Counted from the first letter of the stretch, positions 34,463 through 46,793 are shown. The stretch: 64,000 bases of DNA from Isoetes taiwanensis (GCA_021234155.1 JAJEKV010000488.1:1-64000), one strand, 5' to 3'. Made by a program: numbers and translations. Notes: generated from the sequence alone by a model not told the origin.

Positions 34463-36600
34463 TTATTCTCGTTTCATCACGCAGGTTTTTTCCATGAGCC
34501 TTCTTACATTTGCTGCATCATGCCACTTACCAGCCGCAGCATAGATGCCAGACAACAATGTATATGTTTCAATGTCACCAACGTCCAAACTGATGGCATG
34601 CTCAGCCACACGCTTGCCCCGTTCCACATCAATACAGATCTTACAAGCGCCAAGCAAAACCTTCCAGGATGTGGGGTTAGGTTGAAAGGGCATGTTGAAA
34701 ATTAAAACCTCTGCCTCTTCAAGCTGTCCTGACCTTCCCAGGACATCAATAAGACAGCCATAGTACTCTAAGCTTGGCAAGATCGAATACTCCATACTCA
34801 TAACTATGAAATAATGGCATCCTTCATCAACAAGGCCAGTATGACTACATGCAGAGAGCACACTTCTAAAAGATGCTACTTCAGGCAACATACCATGTTG
34901 TTGCATTTCTTTAAAGATCCTTAAGGCCTCTTGGCCACTTCCATGCTGCCCATATGCTGCCAGCATAACATTATACAGAAGCAAATCCTGTACTGGCAGT
35001 TTCTCAAACCACACACAAGCATCATCTAAACTTCCACATTTTGCATACATATTGATAAGGGCATTTTGCACAACAGGATCAGACTCAAATCCAGAAGAAA
35101 TAATTCTGGTATGCATGCGTCTTCCTTCAGCTAGATCTGTAGCTTTAGCACATGCATCCAAACAATTAACAAATGTTACTTTATTGGGTTTAATACCTTC
35201 TTGCTCCATTTGTTGAAAGAGTCGAAGGACCAACTTGAGCTGCCTTTGTTCAGCAAAAGCTGCAATTAAAGCATTCCAAGAGGTTATCCTCCTTTGAGGC
35301 ATCTGTTGAAAAAGACAGAGGGCCTCAGTGAAGTACCCATGTTGAGCAAAAGCTGAAGTTAGTGTATTCCAAGAGACTTCGTCTCGACAAGGCATTTGAT
35401 TAAACAACTGGAGGGCCTTCTCAAAGTCATCATGTTGAGCAAAGCCATAAATCATGGTGTTCCATGAGACAATATCTGGATTTGGCATTGCCCTAAAAAG
35501 CTTAAAGCCATCTTCAAGATGTCTCTTTTGAATGTAAGCTGCAATCATAGAATTCCATGAAACAACATTTCGCTGGGGCATTTGAAGAAAGACTTGAAAG
35601 GCCTCCTTGAGCATCCCCATTTGAGAATATGCACCAAGGATAGATGTCCATGATATGACATCTGGTTGAGGCATCTTCTTAAACAGTTCTATAGATTCGC
35701 TCAAAAAACCATGCTGAGCACATGCAGCAATCATCATTATTCCATGTGACTGTATTGCATAGAGGCATTTTTCTCAAATAAATCTAGTGCCTCCTTGAGT
35801 AATCCTTGATGTGTATATGCTGCAAGCATATTAGTCCATGCAATTATATCTCGTTGAGGCATCTGTTCAAATACTCTGAAAGCCTCATTGATCTTCCCCT
35901 GTTGGGCATATGCTGTGAGCACAGTATTCCACGAAACAAGATTCTTTTGTGGCATCTTTTGAAAAAGACTGAGGGCTTTCTGAAGAAACCCATGTTGGGC
36001 GCATGCTGTAATCATGGCATTCCAAGAAGCCAAGTCCCTCTCGGGCATTTGTTCAAAGAACTCTAAGGCCTCGTCAAGCTGGCCGTAGAGGGCGTAACCA
36101 GAGAGCATAGTTGTCCATGAGACAACATCTCGTTCTGGCATTTGTTGGAACAGTGCTAGGGCTTTGTCCAGATGCCCCTCTTGAATATAACCTCTGATTG
36201 TGGCATTCCAGGAAACCTTGTCTGGATTAGGCATCTGTTTAAACAAATTAAATGCCTCATTTACAATCCTCTGCTCTACGTATCCTGAGATCATGATATT
36301 CCAAGAAAAAGAATTTCTAGTATTCATCCTATCAAACAAAATTCTTCCTTCTTGTATAGAATTGCACTTACCATACATTCTGACCAAGAAATTCTCCAAG
36401 AATATTTTGCCTTGCTGACCAGATCTGATAATGTGGCTATGGATGAACTTGCCATTGGATAACGCCTTACATCTTTGCAAAAGAGATGCGATTTCCTTGT
36501 CCGGAAATGTTGCGAGGTTCGAATTGTCAGGTTTGAGCTGACAATCTGAGTGCGACACATCATGTAGAGCGCGTGGAAGGTTAACCGTTCCTATGATCAT
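34463..36600 (-). pseudogene. Large PPR protein gene, PLS/E type, broken by two frameshifts
   Basis: Start Met at 36600. About 710 codons in two frames meet near 35737-35770. The protein has more than a dozen repeats of about 31 residues of the form MP-x-RD-x-VSWN-x-M-I/L ... AYAQxGxxxEAL-x-LF-x-QM, then longer P/L/S motifs (GIKPNKVTF, ALINMYAKCGS), and an E-type C-terminus (NPTSWKVLLGACK ... RRLMEK). It stops before the usual PG-x-SW-I and has no DYW deaminase. Such proteins bind organellar RNA and serve editing or splicing. The break is an extra base in the T-run 35768-35772 and a second extra base near 35737-35742, about 30 nt apart. Between them the repeat reads normally (MP-x-x-x-TVTW). 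Either this is a young pseudogene or there are sequencing errors in a working gene. There is no intron, as is common for plant PPR genes. Confidence 0.85.
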
Positions 36601-36727
36601 ATCATCATGTGGGGACCAAACCTTTGGTAACTATGTGTTCTTAAGAAAATGGGCATAAGGCATACATACATTAATTCTTGTGGCATAGGGCATTATCCAG
36701 CAGGATTAATTCTTGTGGCATAGGGCA

Positions 36728-37065
36728 TTATCCAGCAGGCATTGGATCATCATGGTCCTCACCATCTGATTGCAGCAGTACTAAATCAAGGACCTGCTTA
36801 CCCAGCTCCTCAAACATGTGAACACATGCCAAAAAACCTTGCAAGTGGGACAGTTTTGCCCCAAGCTTGACAAGGTCAAATTTCCGGTCAGCATTTTGAA
36901 TAGATGCTAAACTGCAAAGTGAAGTCATGAGCCTATCCACATTCTATGCTAGATCTTCAAATTTTATCATAGACGGTGCAAGGTACAGAAACTCGTTGTA
37001 AAAACTTTCGATCTCCCTTTTCCCTTCCTTTCCTCTTACTTGGCTCACCACTCTGTGAAGAAGCT
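36728..37065 (-). pseudogene. Terminal exon of an unidentified spliced gene with in-frame TAG
   Basis: Acceptor TGTTTACAG precedes 37065. The frame reads LLHRVVSQVRGKEGKREIES, then FYNEFLYLAPSMIKFEDLA, a TAG at 36944-36946, then NVDRLMTSLCSLASIQNADR, KFDLVKLGAKLSHLQGF and a TAA at 36728. The peptide looks like a conserved all-helical protein, and reading continues sensibly across the TAG. Hence a recent nonsense change (or error) is likely; the reading would close with a sense codon such as AAG, CAG or TCG/TTG. A possible preceding exon reads MDSCLQRFFAIIFRAGDG near 37287. I do not recognise the family. Confidence 0.45.
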
Positions 37066-37302
37066 CTGTAAACAAAAATGGATTTTAGCCAGCGATCCTA
37101 AAATCTCACACTGTTAGCTATAACAAGTTGTAAGGCAACGTAATGTTATAACGCAAAAAATCCCCCAGGAAGGAGGAAGGAAGAAGGAAGAATCTGCTAG
37201 GCGAAGTTGTTTTGGCACAAGAAATGACCGCTTCCATCTCCAGCGCGAAAGATAATGGCGAAGAACCTTTGCAAACAAGAATCCATCTGCAAAACCAACC
37301 AA

Positions 37303-38112
37303 GAAACCGACCCTATTTACTTACCCTGTTAGGTCAGGATTTCGTCACAGCGGCCTCCTCTCCAAACATACTGAGGGTGTGTTCCCATTAGCCCAAAAAA
37401 GACCGATAACTGTGCCAGCTGGCAAGTTACAGGTTTGGTTCGTCCATTCCCGTCACATTCACTGGCACTAAATTTTGCTGACATGGCAAGGGCCTGGACT
37501 TCGAGTTCGGATGGATTGCGGAGCTTCTGAATTAACCAAACCGTCCCCTTGCTTTGTCGGGTAGCAGAAACACGTCATCATTCTTGTTAGGATTTGGGAT
37601 GGCACTCCTCCACGAATTTAGCGCCAGCAGAGAATGTATTTGGAGGCAGCAAATTTCTTCAAAGAAGCATCAAGAGTTCATATTCGTTGCAATTTTTCTG
37701 CTTCATGTTCCCAGGGGCACTTTATCGTTTTGTAACTATACAATCACATAAAGCCAAGGATATCAATTTTATTAGACCCATGCAGCATCTACGTACAGAG
37801 ATTGCCACATATCTATTGCTTTTCATATCTATTGCTTTGATATCAGGGATAGAACAGGAATACAATTCAATGTCATCAAAAAGTGGTGTTGCTGTTGTTG
37901 TTTTCAGACAACTGCCATTTCTTGATAGCCCCATATCTCAACAAGTGGAGCAAGAACATTCATGGCATTCATGACAAAACAAACCTTGACTAGCATTTCA
38001 GTACATAACAAACTACAAAAAACTAACAATCACTTGGCACAAACATTGAGCTTAAAATTTCTCCTTAGTATACCATGAAATAATAGGACAATGAAAACGC
38101 AGTAACTTTTTA
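37303..38112. other. Intergenic or intronic, nothing recognised
   Basis: Contains short ORFs in several frames (37554-37974) without domains. It may be intron sequence of a kinase gene whose exon lies at 38114-38180 on the minus strand. Confidence 0.35.
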
Positions 38113-38113
38113 C

Positions 38114-38180
38114 CTGCAAATTCAGGGGCAAGGTAGCCAGCAGCACCACTTTTGATGACAGCAAATGCCAAGATAAGGGA
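38114..38180 (-). pseudogene. Protein kinase exon scrap (APE motif)
   Basis: The minus strand reads VIKSGAAGYLAPEFA and then a splice donor, G|GTAAAAAG, at 38114. G-x-x-GYLAPEFA is subdomain VIII of plant receptor-like kinases. No flanking kinase sequence is recognisable within 1 kb, so this is a fragment or one exon of a gene with long introns. Confidence 0.4.
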
Positions 38181-38371
38181 AGCAGAAAATTAATGTTTGG
38201 AATTGTATTATGTCATGCAAATATCAACCTTAAGGAGTGACGTTTCTTATATTCTCTCTACATTCATGCTGTTCACATGCATTTACAGTAATAAGACACA
38301 TCAATAAACTATAAATGAAAACATCTCAACTTTGATGTCTTTGCTTATTAGTTTCTTATTGAAATCTTGGT

Positions 38372-38551
38372 GTGGAATTAGCAGATTTTGCCTCCGTTAG
38401 CTCGACTATCTGTGCAGCTACTTTAATGTCTCATGAAAGTTTAAAGGCTCCAAAATTGGATGTGGAGTTTGCAGATTTTTCCTTTGTTAGCTTGACTAGT
38501 TGTGCAGCGACTTTAGTGTATCATGAAAGTCTAGAGGCTCCAGAATCGGAT
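38372..38551 (+). repeat. 90-bp tandem repeat, two copies, open reading frame through both
   Basis: Copies at 38372-38461 and 38462-38551 match at roughly 80% of positions and preserve frame. The encoded 30-residue units both contain ADF, CAATL, HESL and AP. It lies just upstream of the LTR fragment and could be a repeat in the U3 region of a related LTR rather than a protein-coding repeat. Confidence 0.75.
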
Positions 38552-38610
38552 GCTGAATGTTACAGTCGATGCAGAACATGGCCAAAGATCTGGCAAATTA
38601 GAGTGTCACC

Positions 38611-38963
38611 AGCATTCCCGCAAATCAGGCCTCCTTCAGGTGTCGGCACCGAGATCTGTCAGAGTATCTATATTGGGCCAAAGGCCATTGTACTATATAT
38701 ATGAGTAGAGCGAGCATTCGAGGGCTAGATGAGTTTTTGTTCTTGTCTCCCATCATTTTCTCTCTCGATTGCGAGAGCTCATGTATTCTGATTGATATCA
38801 AGAAGTTTTCTTCACACTATTGTGTTTCTGTTGTGTTCTTGTTTTCTCTTCCTTTTGTTCCTTTGTAAATCCCGCGTGACATAGCTCCCAGATTCTCCTA
38901 TTTGATCCAAGGGTCCTCACAGAGGGCTGTCTTGCAGGAGTTCCTGAACCCAGACCCCAAACA
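38611..38963 (+). mobile_element. LTR fragment of the same family as the gypsy element at 56 kb
   Basis: About 350 bp match, in reverse orientation, the 3' two thirds of the LTR at 55742-56098. Shared features are the TATA region TACTATATATATGAGTAGAG (38691-38710), 'gcattcgagg', 'atctgtc', and the end GGAGTTCCTGAAC-x-CAGACC ... CCCCAAACA at 38955-38963. The 5' part of the LTR (TGTTAGTCC) is missing and no internal region follows, so this is a truncated solo LTR. Confidence 0.8.
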
Positions 38964-39799
38964 CACAACAATTTTTTATAATCTGCTGGCTAACTACCTC
39001 CTGACAGGATACTGATGTAAAGAATGCAGCATGGATTACACGCACCCTAGCTGTGCATAGGCATTGTGGTCCAAATGTCCGGATCACAATGCCTGGACGT
39101 TTGATCACAATGCCCTTCCTCTTCCTAACTTTTTATTTTATTCCCTAGTTGCAACATCCAGGGATTTTCGACGTTTGTCATAAACCTTTTTAGACCAGGT
39201 TTGGTAATAAAGAGACTTGCACAGAAGCACTGGATGACAGAATACTACAATGGGCTGCAGCAAGAAGTATCCCTTGTTCTGTTGCCTTCTTCTTTATACA
39301 GAAAAAAACTTTACTTTGAAGAGGTAATGTTACCTTCAACGAAGAAGACAATTCTCAATTCCATTGCAATGTGATTGTTGATACTTCTGTGATAAAAAGG
39401 CTACATTAATTATATACATCAAATACAATGCAGTACTCTTTGGCCTGGACATGGTGATCGAAGTTGGATCAAGAGGCATAGATATCTATCCTCTACGGAA
39501 TCCTTGACTCTGATGTTGATCTTAGTCATTGCTAAAGATGTATCTAAGATCGGTCTAATTTGATTGCTTCAAGACAATGGTAAGTGGGTGTTAATTGTTC
39601 AAACCTAGAAGTGGCATCCATCCTACACCAGGTTAGACACTTTCTATTCTACGAATCAACATCTGTTTCATGCTATAGTTGTTTATGCTGGTAAACTATT
39701 GCCAAAATACTCCTTTGCTTCTTTAGCATCTAACTTTAATATTATGTTTTTATGCTCCCATTCGCAAAAACAATTGGCTGAACTTTATTGCAAAATGCC
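38964..39799. other. Intergenic, nothing recognised
   Basis: No ORF of note and no repeat. It ends directly at the tail of the LINE. Confidence 0.45.
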
Positions 39800-41541
39800 T
39801 TTTTTTTTTTTTTTTTTTTTGAAGGACGATAAACTTTATTGAAACTCCAAGCCAAAAAGCAAAATACCAATGCAGAGGCGGGAATAAAGTCTCAGAGGAT
39901 AATCATGATCCACTGAGTAGAACCACTAGCCTATGCATAAGACAACACACTCAAATAGGACTCAAATATCAACTGTCCCTTGGCAGGAGCAAGCGAAGAG
40001 CAATGGTAAGCCTTAACAATTCTAGCTTGTGCGTCTAGGAGGACAACTGCAAAAGGAATATCCAAACCCTGAAAGATGGACAGTCTTCTACACTTCCAGA
40101 TGGACCATAACAACCATCCTGATGCTAAATGAAATGCTTGGCTCCGCAACTTATTCCAAGTATCGGGATAGATGACCCGGAAGCACTTGTCGACTTGTCA
40201 ATGTCACATGAAAGAGAAAGCGACCAAGACCAAACGAGGCCGAGAGCGAACACATAAAAAGAAACAATGCTCAATGGTCTTGTCCTTTTTTGCGCACGAT
40301 TGGTGGGCGCGACACTTTCGAGGATCAAATCTGTGGACAAGCACGTTCACCACGAGGACATTTGTGAAGAATCGCCACCAAAGCACAACCACCTTAGGAT
40401 GGAGTAGTTTATAGGAGGTGGTGAAGGGACCACCTCGTGGATGGCGAAGGATATCACTATTGACAAGCGACCTATACATAGAACTCACAAGCCTATGCTC
40501 ATGAATACTACGGTGGAAAACCCACATGCACATTTCAATAGCCTCTGGAGCAACCAATGGCAGTACTAGCAACCTTTTGCCAAATAGGTCGTCCCCATCG
40601 AGACAATGAGAATTTTGTTTGAAAGATTTGCCATGTTGCTAATCGGCCGGAATCATACCGCCAAGCAACCATCCAAGATTCACGCTAACCTCCAGCGCCG
40701 TTGAGTTAATGGATGAACCGAGGCACAAAGTGGAAGATTATTTTCCACAGGTATCCACCAACAAGGGGCATTCGGTGATGACATGCAACAAGATCAATCC
40801 AAATACGGTCCGTATTGTCTCCCATGATTCAGCAAGCCTTTCAAAAAGGAGAGGCGTTAGGAAAAAGGGCATAGCTGATAAAAGAGACTCCAAGGGAAGA
40901 AGCGGTTTTAATGAAGCTTTCCCAAAAGGAACACAATGTGCAAGTGATCGCTTCACCAACCGCACTCTGTGAGTCAACCATATCCTTAAGGATCCTCCAA
41001 ATGAATTTAGAAATGGAAGTCTGTCATACCCAAACCACGCAAATTTTGGCTTGGTGCATTTGGACCATGCAACCTTGACCACAACATGCTCCTCGGTCCC
41101 ACCCCAAATAAAGTTACGGATAATCGTAACAATCAGCTGAAATTTTGGTGAGAAGCCGGAAGGGCAGAGGCCATATAGACATGGGAATTACTTAAAACAT
41201 ACTTAGCAGTTATTATTTGTGGCAGAGAGAGCTTAGCAAATATTCCACCAAAACAAATGCTTACGTAACCCTTCAATGATAATATCCCAAGCATCGAGGT
41301 AGAAATATGAATACCCACAGGTATACCAAGAAGTTTAGTAGCCTTCCCATGAGGAAGCACCTTCCAGGGAAAATCCGCAACACAAGAAGGCACAACCCCA
41401 TCAAGCGTCCATAATGCAGAACACTTTGGCCAACCAACAAGAACTCCAGATGCTAAAGAGAAAGTATCAAGAAGAAGCTTTTGCATTCGAAGATTATGCA
41501 ATGTCAAGAACAAGAAAGAGGAACGTGTCATCAGCATACTT
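39800..41541 (-). mobile_element. L1-type LINE, truncated at the YADD motif (copy 2)
   Basis: The tail is the T-run 39800-39820 followed by GAAGGACGATAAACTTT, nearly the same 3' end as the LINE at 24.7 kb. Minus-strand frames carry LLHPKVVVLWWRFF (zinc-binding domain, about 40380), GVLVGWPKCSALWTLD and WKVLPHGKATKLLGIPVGIH (about 41290-41440), all homologous to the first LINE. The homology stops at 'catcagcatact' (41530-41541), which encodes Y-A-D-D, so the copy begins inside the RT active-site codons. Numerous stops and shifts make it inactive. Confidence 0.85.
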
Positions 41542-44500
41542 TGATCATAGATTAGAAAAGATGAGCAGATGTCTATTGCTATGTCAAAAGACGGGCAACT
41601 TAATGTGGGATTCATGGTAAAGTGTGTTTTCTTATTTATTATTTGTTGCAGGATAAGCTCATTCATCTTACGTTCCTTTCAATCTCACTCTAGATGGATG
41701 TAGATGTATCAATATATTTGGCCGTTTTTGAAGATGACAAAGGTAAAAACATAGGATGCTTTAAATCAGGTTAAGCTTCTTTGGGCCATTTCCAAGCTTT
41801 CCTTTGAGCTGCCTTTGTTGTTTGGTATGATTATGGCAACTGGGCTATGGTGGCAAGTTCTAGACAAGGAATGTATCATGGCAGGAGCAAGAGGAACCAG
41901 ATCATTCTCACTAAAAATATCAAGATTTTGGAGGTTAGTAAACGAGTATTATTTGAATTTGGTCCAATGGTGGGATACACGGTAGAAGAAACACAGGTAT
42001 GCATGACCATGGCCGCCAGACTAGAGCCACTCTGCTGCATTTATGGTTATATTATTACATTCACTGGCTTTATCCAAAATTCTTTATTTGTTTTAGCAAA
42101 TTAGTGTCTTGATGAATCATATGGTTAGGGTTCTATAGGATGTTGTTGGGTCTTAATAAATTGAGAAAAATTGCCAGCAAATGGCTCAGTCTGCAATTCG
42201 TTATGAAACTAGAGATCAATGCTCCTACTGTCACAAGATCGCATACACAAGAAATTGATGCATACTTCTTCTCATACTTCTTCCTTGCCTCGTACTTATT
42301 CTCAGAGTTCTTCTTTGCAGGATTCTTCTGGTATGCCACATCTTTTATATTTTGCCCTAATCTTGAGACTTAGAGATCTACAATTTGCACATTATAAGCA
42401 AATTGGAAACAAAGCAGATAAAAAATGTTTAGGATTATTATTCTTTGCTTGAATTGATTGATTTTTTGGATATGAAAGTTTTTCATGTTCTACTAATCTA
42501 TAAAACATACACTTTGGGAATACACTTTGAGGTTGCACTTCTAATTAATAAAGAATACCTTTGAGCTTGTTGCAAACAGGAGCATTCATAGAGGGGAATT
42601 TTTATATGTTTATCTTTTGTTCAAAGCACTTAGTTGTCCCCATTTGTTTATCATTGCGCAACGTGGCAAGGCTTGGCAGGCGCAGGTGAATTGCAACTAA
42701 CCTGCATTTACATTGTTTGGTTTACAATTAAATGACTTTCCCATTTGTTGAATATGGAAATTCACCTAAAGAAGACGTATTAATATGATGACTCAATGAT
42801 GAACGGAGATGAGTTCACGACTTCTTAGAGTTATTATACAATTGTGTAGTTGTTCCACAAATTCTAGCAATGGTGGTCACAAAGTTCCACTATTCTGTTA
42901 TATACAAAATGCAAAGTTGTCTTTAGAAAAGAATTTCTAAGTGGGAGGACCAAGCTGCAAAATATGTATGTTTCAAGGTTAGTAAAGAGTTAAGGTTATT
43001 GCTTTACTGATTTGATTCATTTTTATTTTTATTTTATTTTTTTTAAAGGTCAAATAAGCCATTCTTGCTTATATGCATTTAGATAAAGAATGAGAATGAG
43101 AATGATTTTTTATCGTCCACTGAAGAAGGATTGTTATCTTTGAACATCTAAGCAATCCCACATAACCAATGATTTTGTGGGAGCTAAATTTACAAACCCT
43201 GGCTTGAATAGGCAATTTTTTCTATTAAGAGCGCTCATTGGCCCATGGGAATAAGTAACACTCCTTTAAAATCTCACACTACTAGGGCAACACTTTGCAA
43301 GCTTTGGGGCAACAATTCAAGCAGCTTGAATAGACAACTTCTTCTATTAAAGGTGCTCATTGGCCCACTAGAATAAATAACATTCGTTCAAAGGCTCACA
43401 CAACTAAGATAACATTTTGCAAGCAATGGGGCAACAATTCAAGCGCAACAACGCTGTCATAAAAATTGCATGTGTTCATAAGATAACTAATCTACACATT
43501 ACAATTAAGTATACAAGGAAGATGTGCCGAGGCACGTCACCGCGGAGGCACATCTGACACATCAGAATTGCAACAAAAGGGAAGTTCTTGTTACGTGAAG
43601 TTTTGCTTAGGATAAATTCTGGTGGCTCAGTTTTGCAGCTATGGCACCCCAAACTCCGACGATGGCGCTCTGTTTTGGCGATGCCGTTCTGCTGCAATGT
43701 AGGTTCTTGAATAGGGTCGGTCGAGGTTGCAAGCTTCTGGGCAGCAAGCTTCTGGTCGAGGTTGAAAGCTTCTGTTTGTGTTCTATTAAGTTTCTTGATC
43801 TCTAACAATAGTGCCGACTCAGTTCTACGGCCATGAAGCCCCAACTCCGGCAATGGCATCCTATTCTGGAGATGATACTCTGGATGGTCGCCCTGTTCTG
43901 GCAATTTGGATGTGGTTCTTGGATGGTCGGGATGTTCTTTTAAGCCTCTGGTAGAAGAATAGCCCTTTCTTGATTCAATATTCATTGAGGTCAGATTAGT
44001 GGAGAAATAAAAGAAATGATTTCCAGGCCTCATGCTTCTATTATTGGCATCTCTGTTGTGGCATGAAATCATGGATCCTGGATAGAAATGCTCGGCTCTG
44101 ATGTGAAAGGCCAACCAAAGAAGGCAAGAAATCCACTGCAATGGAGGCTAGGAAGGTAAAAGCTAGGTAAAAAATTTAGAATGACAGTAAACTCTCGGAA
44201 CGCATGCAAGAAGTCTTGGAATGTCTGTAAATATTTAGAATGCAAGGAAGGAAACGTTCCGGAAAAAAGACATGACACATGGTAGCATCTCATTGGCGGA
44301 TAAGCCAGAATTTACCCTAAGCAAACTTTACGTGTTTGGAACTATATTGGAGTTGAAACTGACACACCTTTGTGATGAACAATTAACCAAGTATTTGGAA
44401 AGATTATTACAAATCAAAAGTGACACACATCTGTACTCATCTGGGGCAAGGCCAGTGTGGGGCACACGTTTACTAGTGTTGCCTAAAGCAACATTCGTGT

Positions 44501-44580
44501 ATACTAAAGTACTCGCCACACGGGCAACATCCTGCCGCAACTAGACTTTCATAAGTTCAGCAAGATTCAGCCATCACACG
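41542..44580. other. Intergenic with possible old retroelement pieces
   Basis: Around 42203-42260 the plus strand reads ETRDQCSYCHKIAYTRN, close to a CCHC zinc knuckle of a Ty1/copia gag (the last Cys is a stop). This is weak. Two diverged direct copies of about 190 bp near 43600-43770 and 43810-43940 share 'ggctcagtt(c/t)t', 'cccaaactccg' and 'ctgttctggcgatg' phrases. A 221-codon minus ORF (43476-44141) spans them but has no domain. Confidence 0.35.
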
Positions 44581-44802
44581 GCAATCTGTTCATGTGAACC
44601 CAGGATCAGGGTGCATTCCCATTACTAACCGACCTGTATTTCTGAGTTTGCCACATCAGATTTTTGCTGGTCCCTTTTACCAGTTTTCCAACGTTCCATT
44701 CCCATTACACCGTCTCCACAGCATCACCGAAGCTTCTCCATCAAAATCGAAGGAAAAACCTCTCTGTTCGTCTGAAATTCGTGCAACGCTCTGCAAGGAT
44801 TC

Positions 44803-45607
44803 GTGAAACAGGTTCTTTCTCCTCATACTGTTCCAATAGATCAACAACAAGTTCTTCTTCTTATGGTTCTCATGCAAGCTTTGACAATTGCACTGGATAA
44901 TTTAGAAAGATTGAATGCCATTTTAGAAGATGATGAGACAGATATTCATCAAGGATCCCTTGAAAGAAGCCAAGCTCGTACCACGTCCATAATTTTATTG
45001 TTTTCTTTCAACGCTTAACTCTGATCTTACATTGCCCAGAGGAACCTTGACAGGAATTAGTTATTGGTCAATGGTATATAAGGCCACGATCAACACATTG
45101 GTGGTACCATTTTGAGGATTATATAATGCGGGTTGATGCACCAAGATTTTAAAAGATTTTTAGAGTTCCAAAGATACATTCTTTTACATATGCGAAAAAG
45201 TATCTTGTGATTTGGTCACAAATACTCCCCCTTGTTTTTCACATATTCCAAATCGTGTGGTATCAGTAGAAAAATAGGTTGCAATTGCATTGAAGAGATT
45301 TGCATCTGAAGATAGTTTCATTACTCTGTCTGAACTATCTGGAGTTGGGTCCTCTACCGCTGCTAAGATAACTATGAAGTTTATAGATTCTTTACTCAAG
45401 CATGCAAATGAACATCTTCAATGGCCAGTTGGTCAAGCATTGGCTGATGTCAAACGAGGCTTCCAATCAATTCATGGTCTTCCAAATTGTTGTGGCGCTA
45501 TAGATGCCACTCATATTTTGATGGAACTTCCTGCATATGAAAGTGAAATAGAATGGTATAACAGAGAGAATATGGTGTCGGGCAACAACATAATCCAGAT
45601 AGCTTGA
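44803..45607 (+). pseudogene. PIF/Harbinger transposase remnant (HARBI1-like)
   Basis: The best part (45290-45607) reads LQWPVGQALADVKRGFQSIH, then GLPNCCGAIDATHILMELP and EWYNRENMVSGNNIIQIA. This matches the HARBI1/DDE_Tnp_4 region around the first catalytic Asp (G-A-I-D-x-T-H). Upstream, 45080-45290 gives in shifting frames 'HFEDYIMRVDAPRF', typical of the N-terminal part, and 44803-45018 may be the first exon. It breaks off before the second and third catalytic acids at 45607, where unrelated minus-strand sequence begins. Confidence 0.75.
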
Positions 45608-46793
45608 AGGTGTGGAAAAGTCCTAGGGAATGAGGAGAGCAAGATTAATATACATCTCATGTTGACTTTGAGCTTCTTCCGCACATTGAACAGCTTGCTG
45701 GACTTGATGCTCCAAATCGCGGATCTTGTTATCTTGTCAGCTAGGAGACAGGATTGATCACGGAATCTTCTGTGAGAAAGCATGGCATGTGAAGATGATG
45801 GCTCGTGAGTGGAGCGTTGAAGCCGAAGAGTGGCAATTTCTGTATCATCAATAATCTTCTGCTTCTGAGCTTCAGTGAGTTGAGCCTGGAGAGGCGTGAC
45901 CTGACTTTATAGCGTGAAAAGTTGGCCTTCTAGAGAAATGATGCGCTCATTGCGCACGTCGAGCTCTTTGAGCTGATTGTTGTACTTCTGGGAGAGCTCC
46001 ATGTACATAGTTTGAAGATCAGCAAGGAGGTTATCCTTGCCCTGTAACTGAGTCAACAACTCTTGAATAGTGGACTGTAATTGAACCTGTTGATCCGAGC
46101 AGGGTAGTCTTTTCTTGTTCAGCCTTGAGAGACCTGTAAAAGAGCCTCATGCTTTTGTTGAAGACTATCTTCTAGAGATTGAACTTTGACGGTGGCTGCC
46201 TGGAAATCCCTGTGAAGGGCCTCCATGGTCTCCATGTAACTTTGAATGCCATTCATGAAGGTGTCCTGAGATTCTTGAAGCTTGAGCATAAGATGCTTGG
46301 ACATCATGTTGATATTGGTATAGGGCCTGTCTGGAGGGTGGGTGTAAAGGGCACGTTTGTCTTTGAGATTGGGATTCTTGGGAAACATTTTGAGAGCGAG
46401 AATGCACAGTTTCAGTGGAGGAAGAGGAGACAGGCATGACAGGTTCTTGGTGTTGAGCACGATGAGGGGAAGGAGAAGGACGAGGTCGTGAAGTCTCATC
46501 ATGAAGGTCTTGGACAGGAGGAATGAGATTGGAGGGTTGTTTGGTGGAAGCTTGAGAGGCCGTGGTGTTGACCATGTGAGCAACAAATTGCCTGAGTTGG
46601 GGCGGATTTGGTGCATGGAGGTTCGCTGGAGAATTCTGCCCCACCGTAAGGCGCTTAGCAACCCAGACGACCGGGACCTTCCGGTATCCGCGAAGGTAGG
46701 AGTGGAGAAAATAACAGATTCAAAGAGAGCCGGATCCCTGGGAACGGTAACTTGAAGAGTGTGGAATTTTGGTGAAGCAGCCATGGCAAGAAG
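45608..46793 (-). pseudogene. Long coiled-coil protein ORF, frame-broken
   Basis: Met at 46793 (MAASPKFHTLQVTVPRDPAL), a Pro/Ser/Gln-rich middle in another frame (46644-46165), then heptad-rich sequence: KLQESQDTFMNGIQSYMETM, VQSLEDSLQQKHEALLQ and, below 46119, LYMELSQKYNNQLKELDVRN-like stretches to about 45800. At least two frameshifts and one stop occur. The orientation is the same as the gypsy pol and it lies 3' of the integrase, so it may be an additional ORF of that retroelement. Alternatively it is an independent gene. No enzyme motif was found. Confidence 0.45.

Noticed and set aside
42203-42260. Ty1/copia gag zinc knuckle
   Set aside because: Only Cys-x2-Cys-x4-His fits; the final Cys is a stop and no other copia domain is nearby.
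43476-44141. 221-codon minus-strand ORF
   Set aside because: Spans two diverged direct repeats and lacks any motif; the open frame is probably a by-product of the repeat composition.
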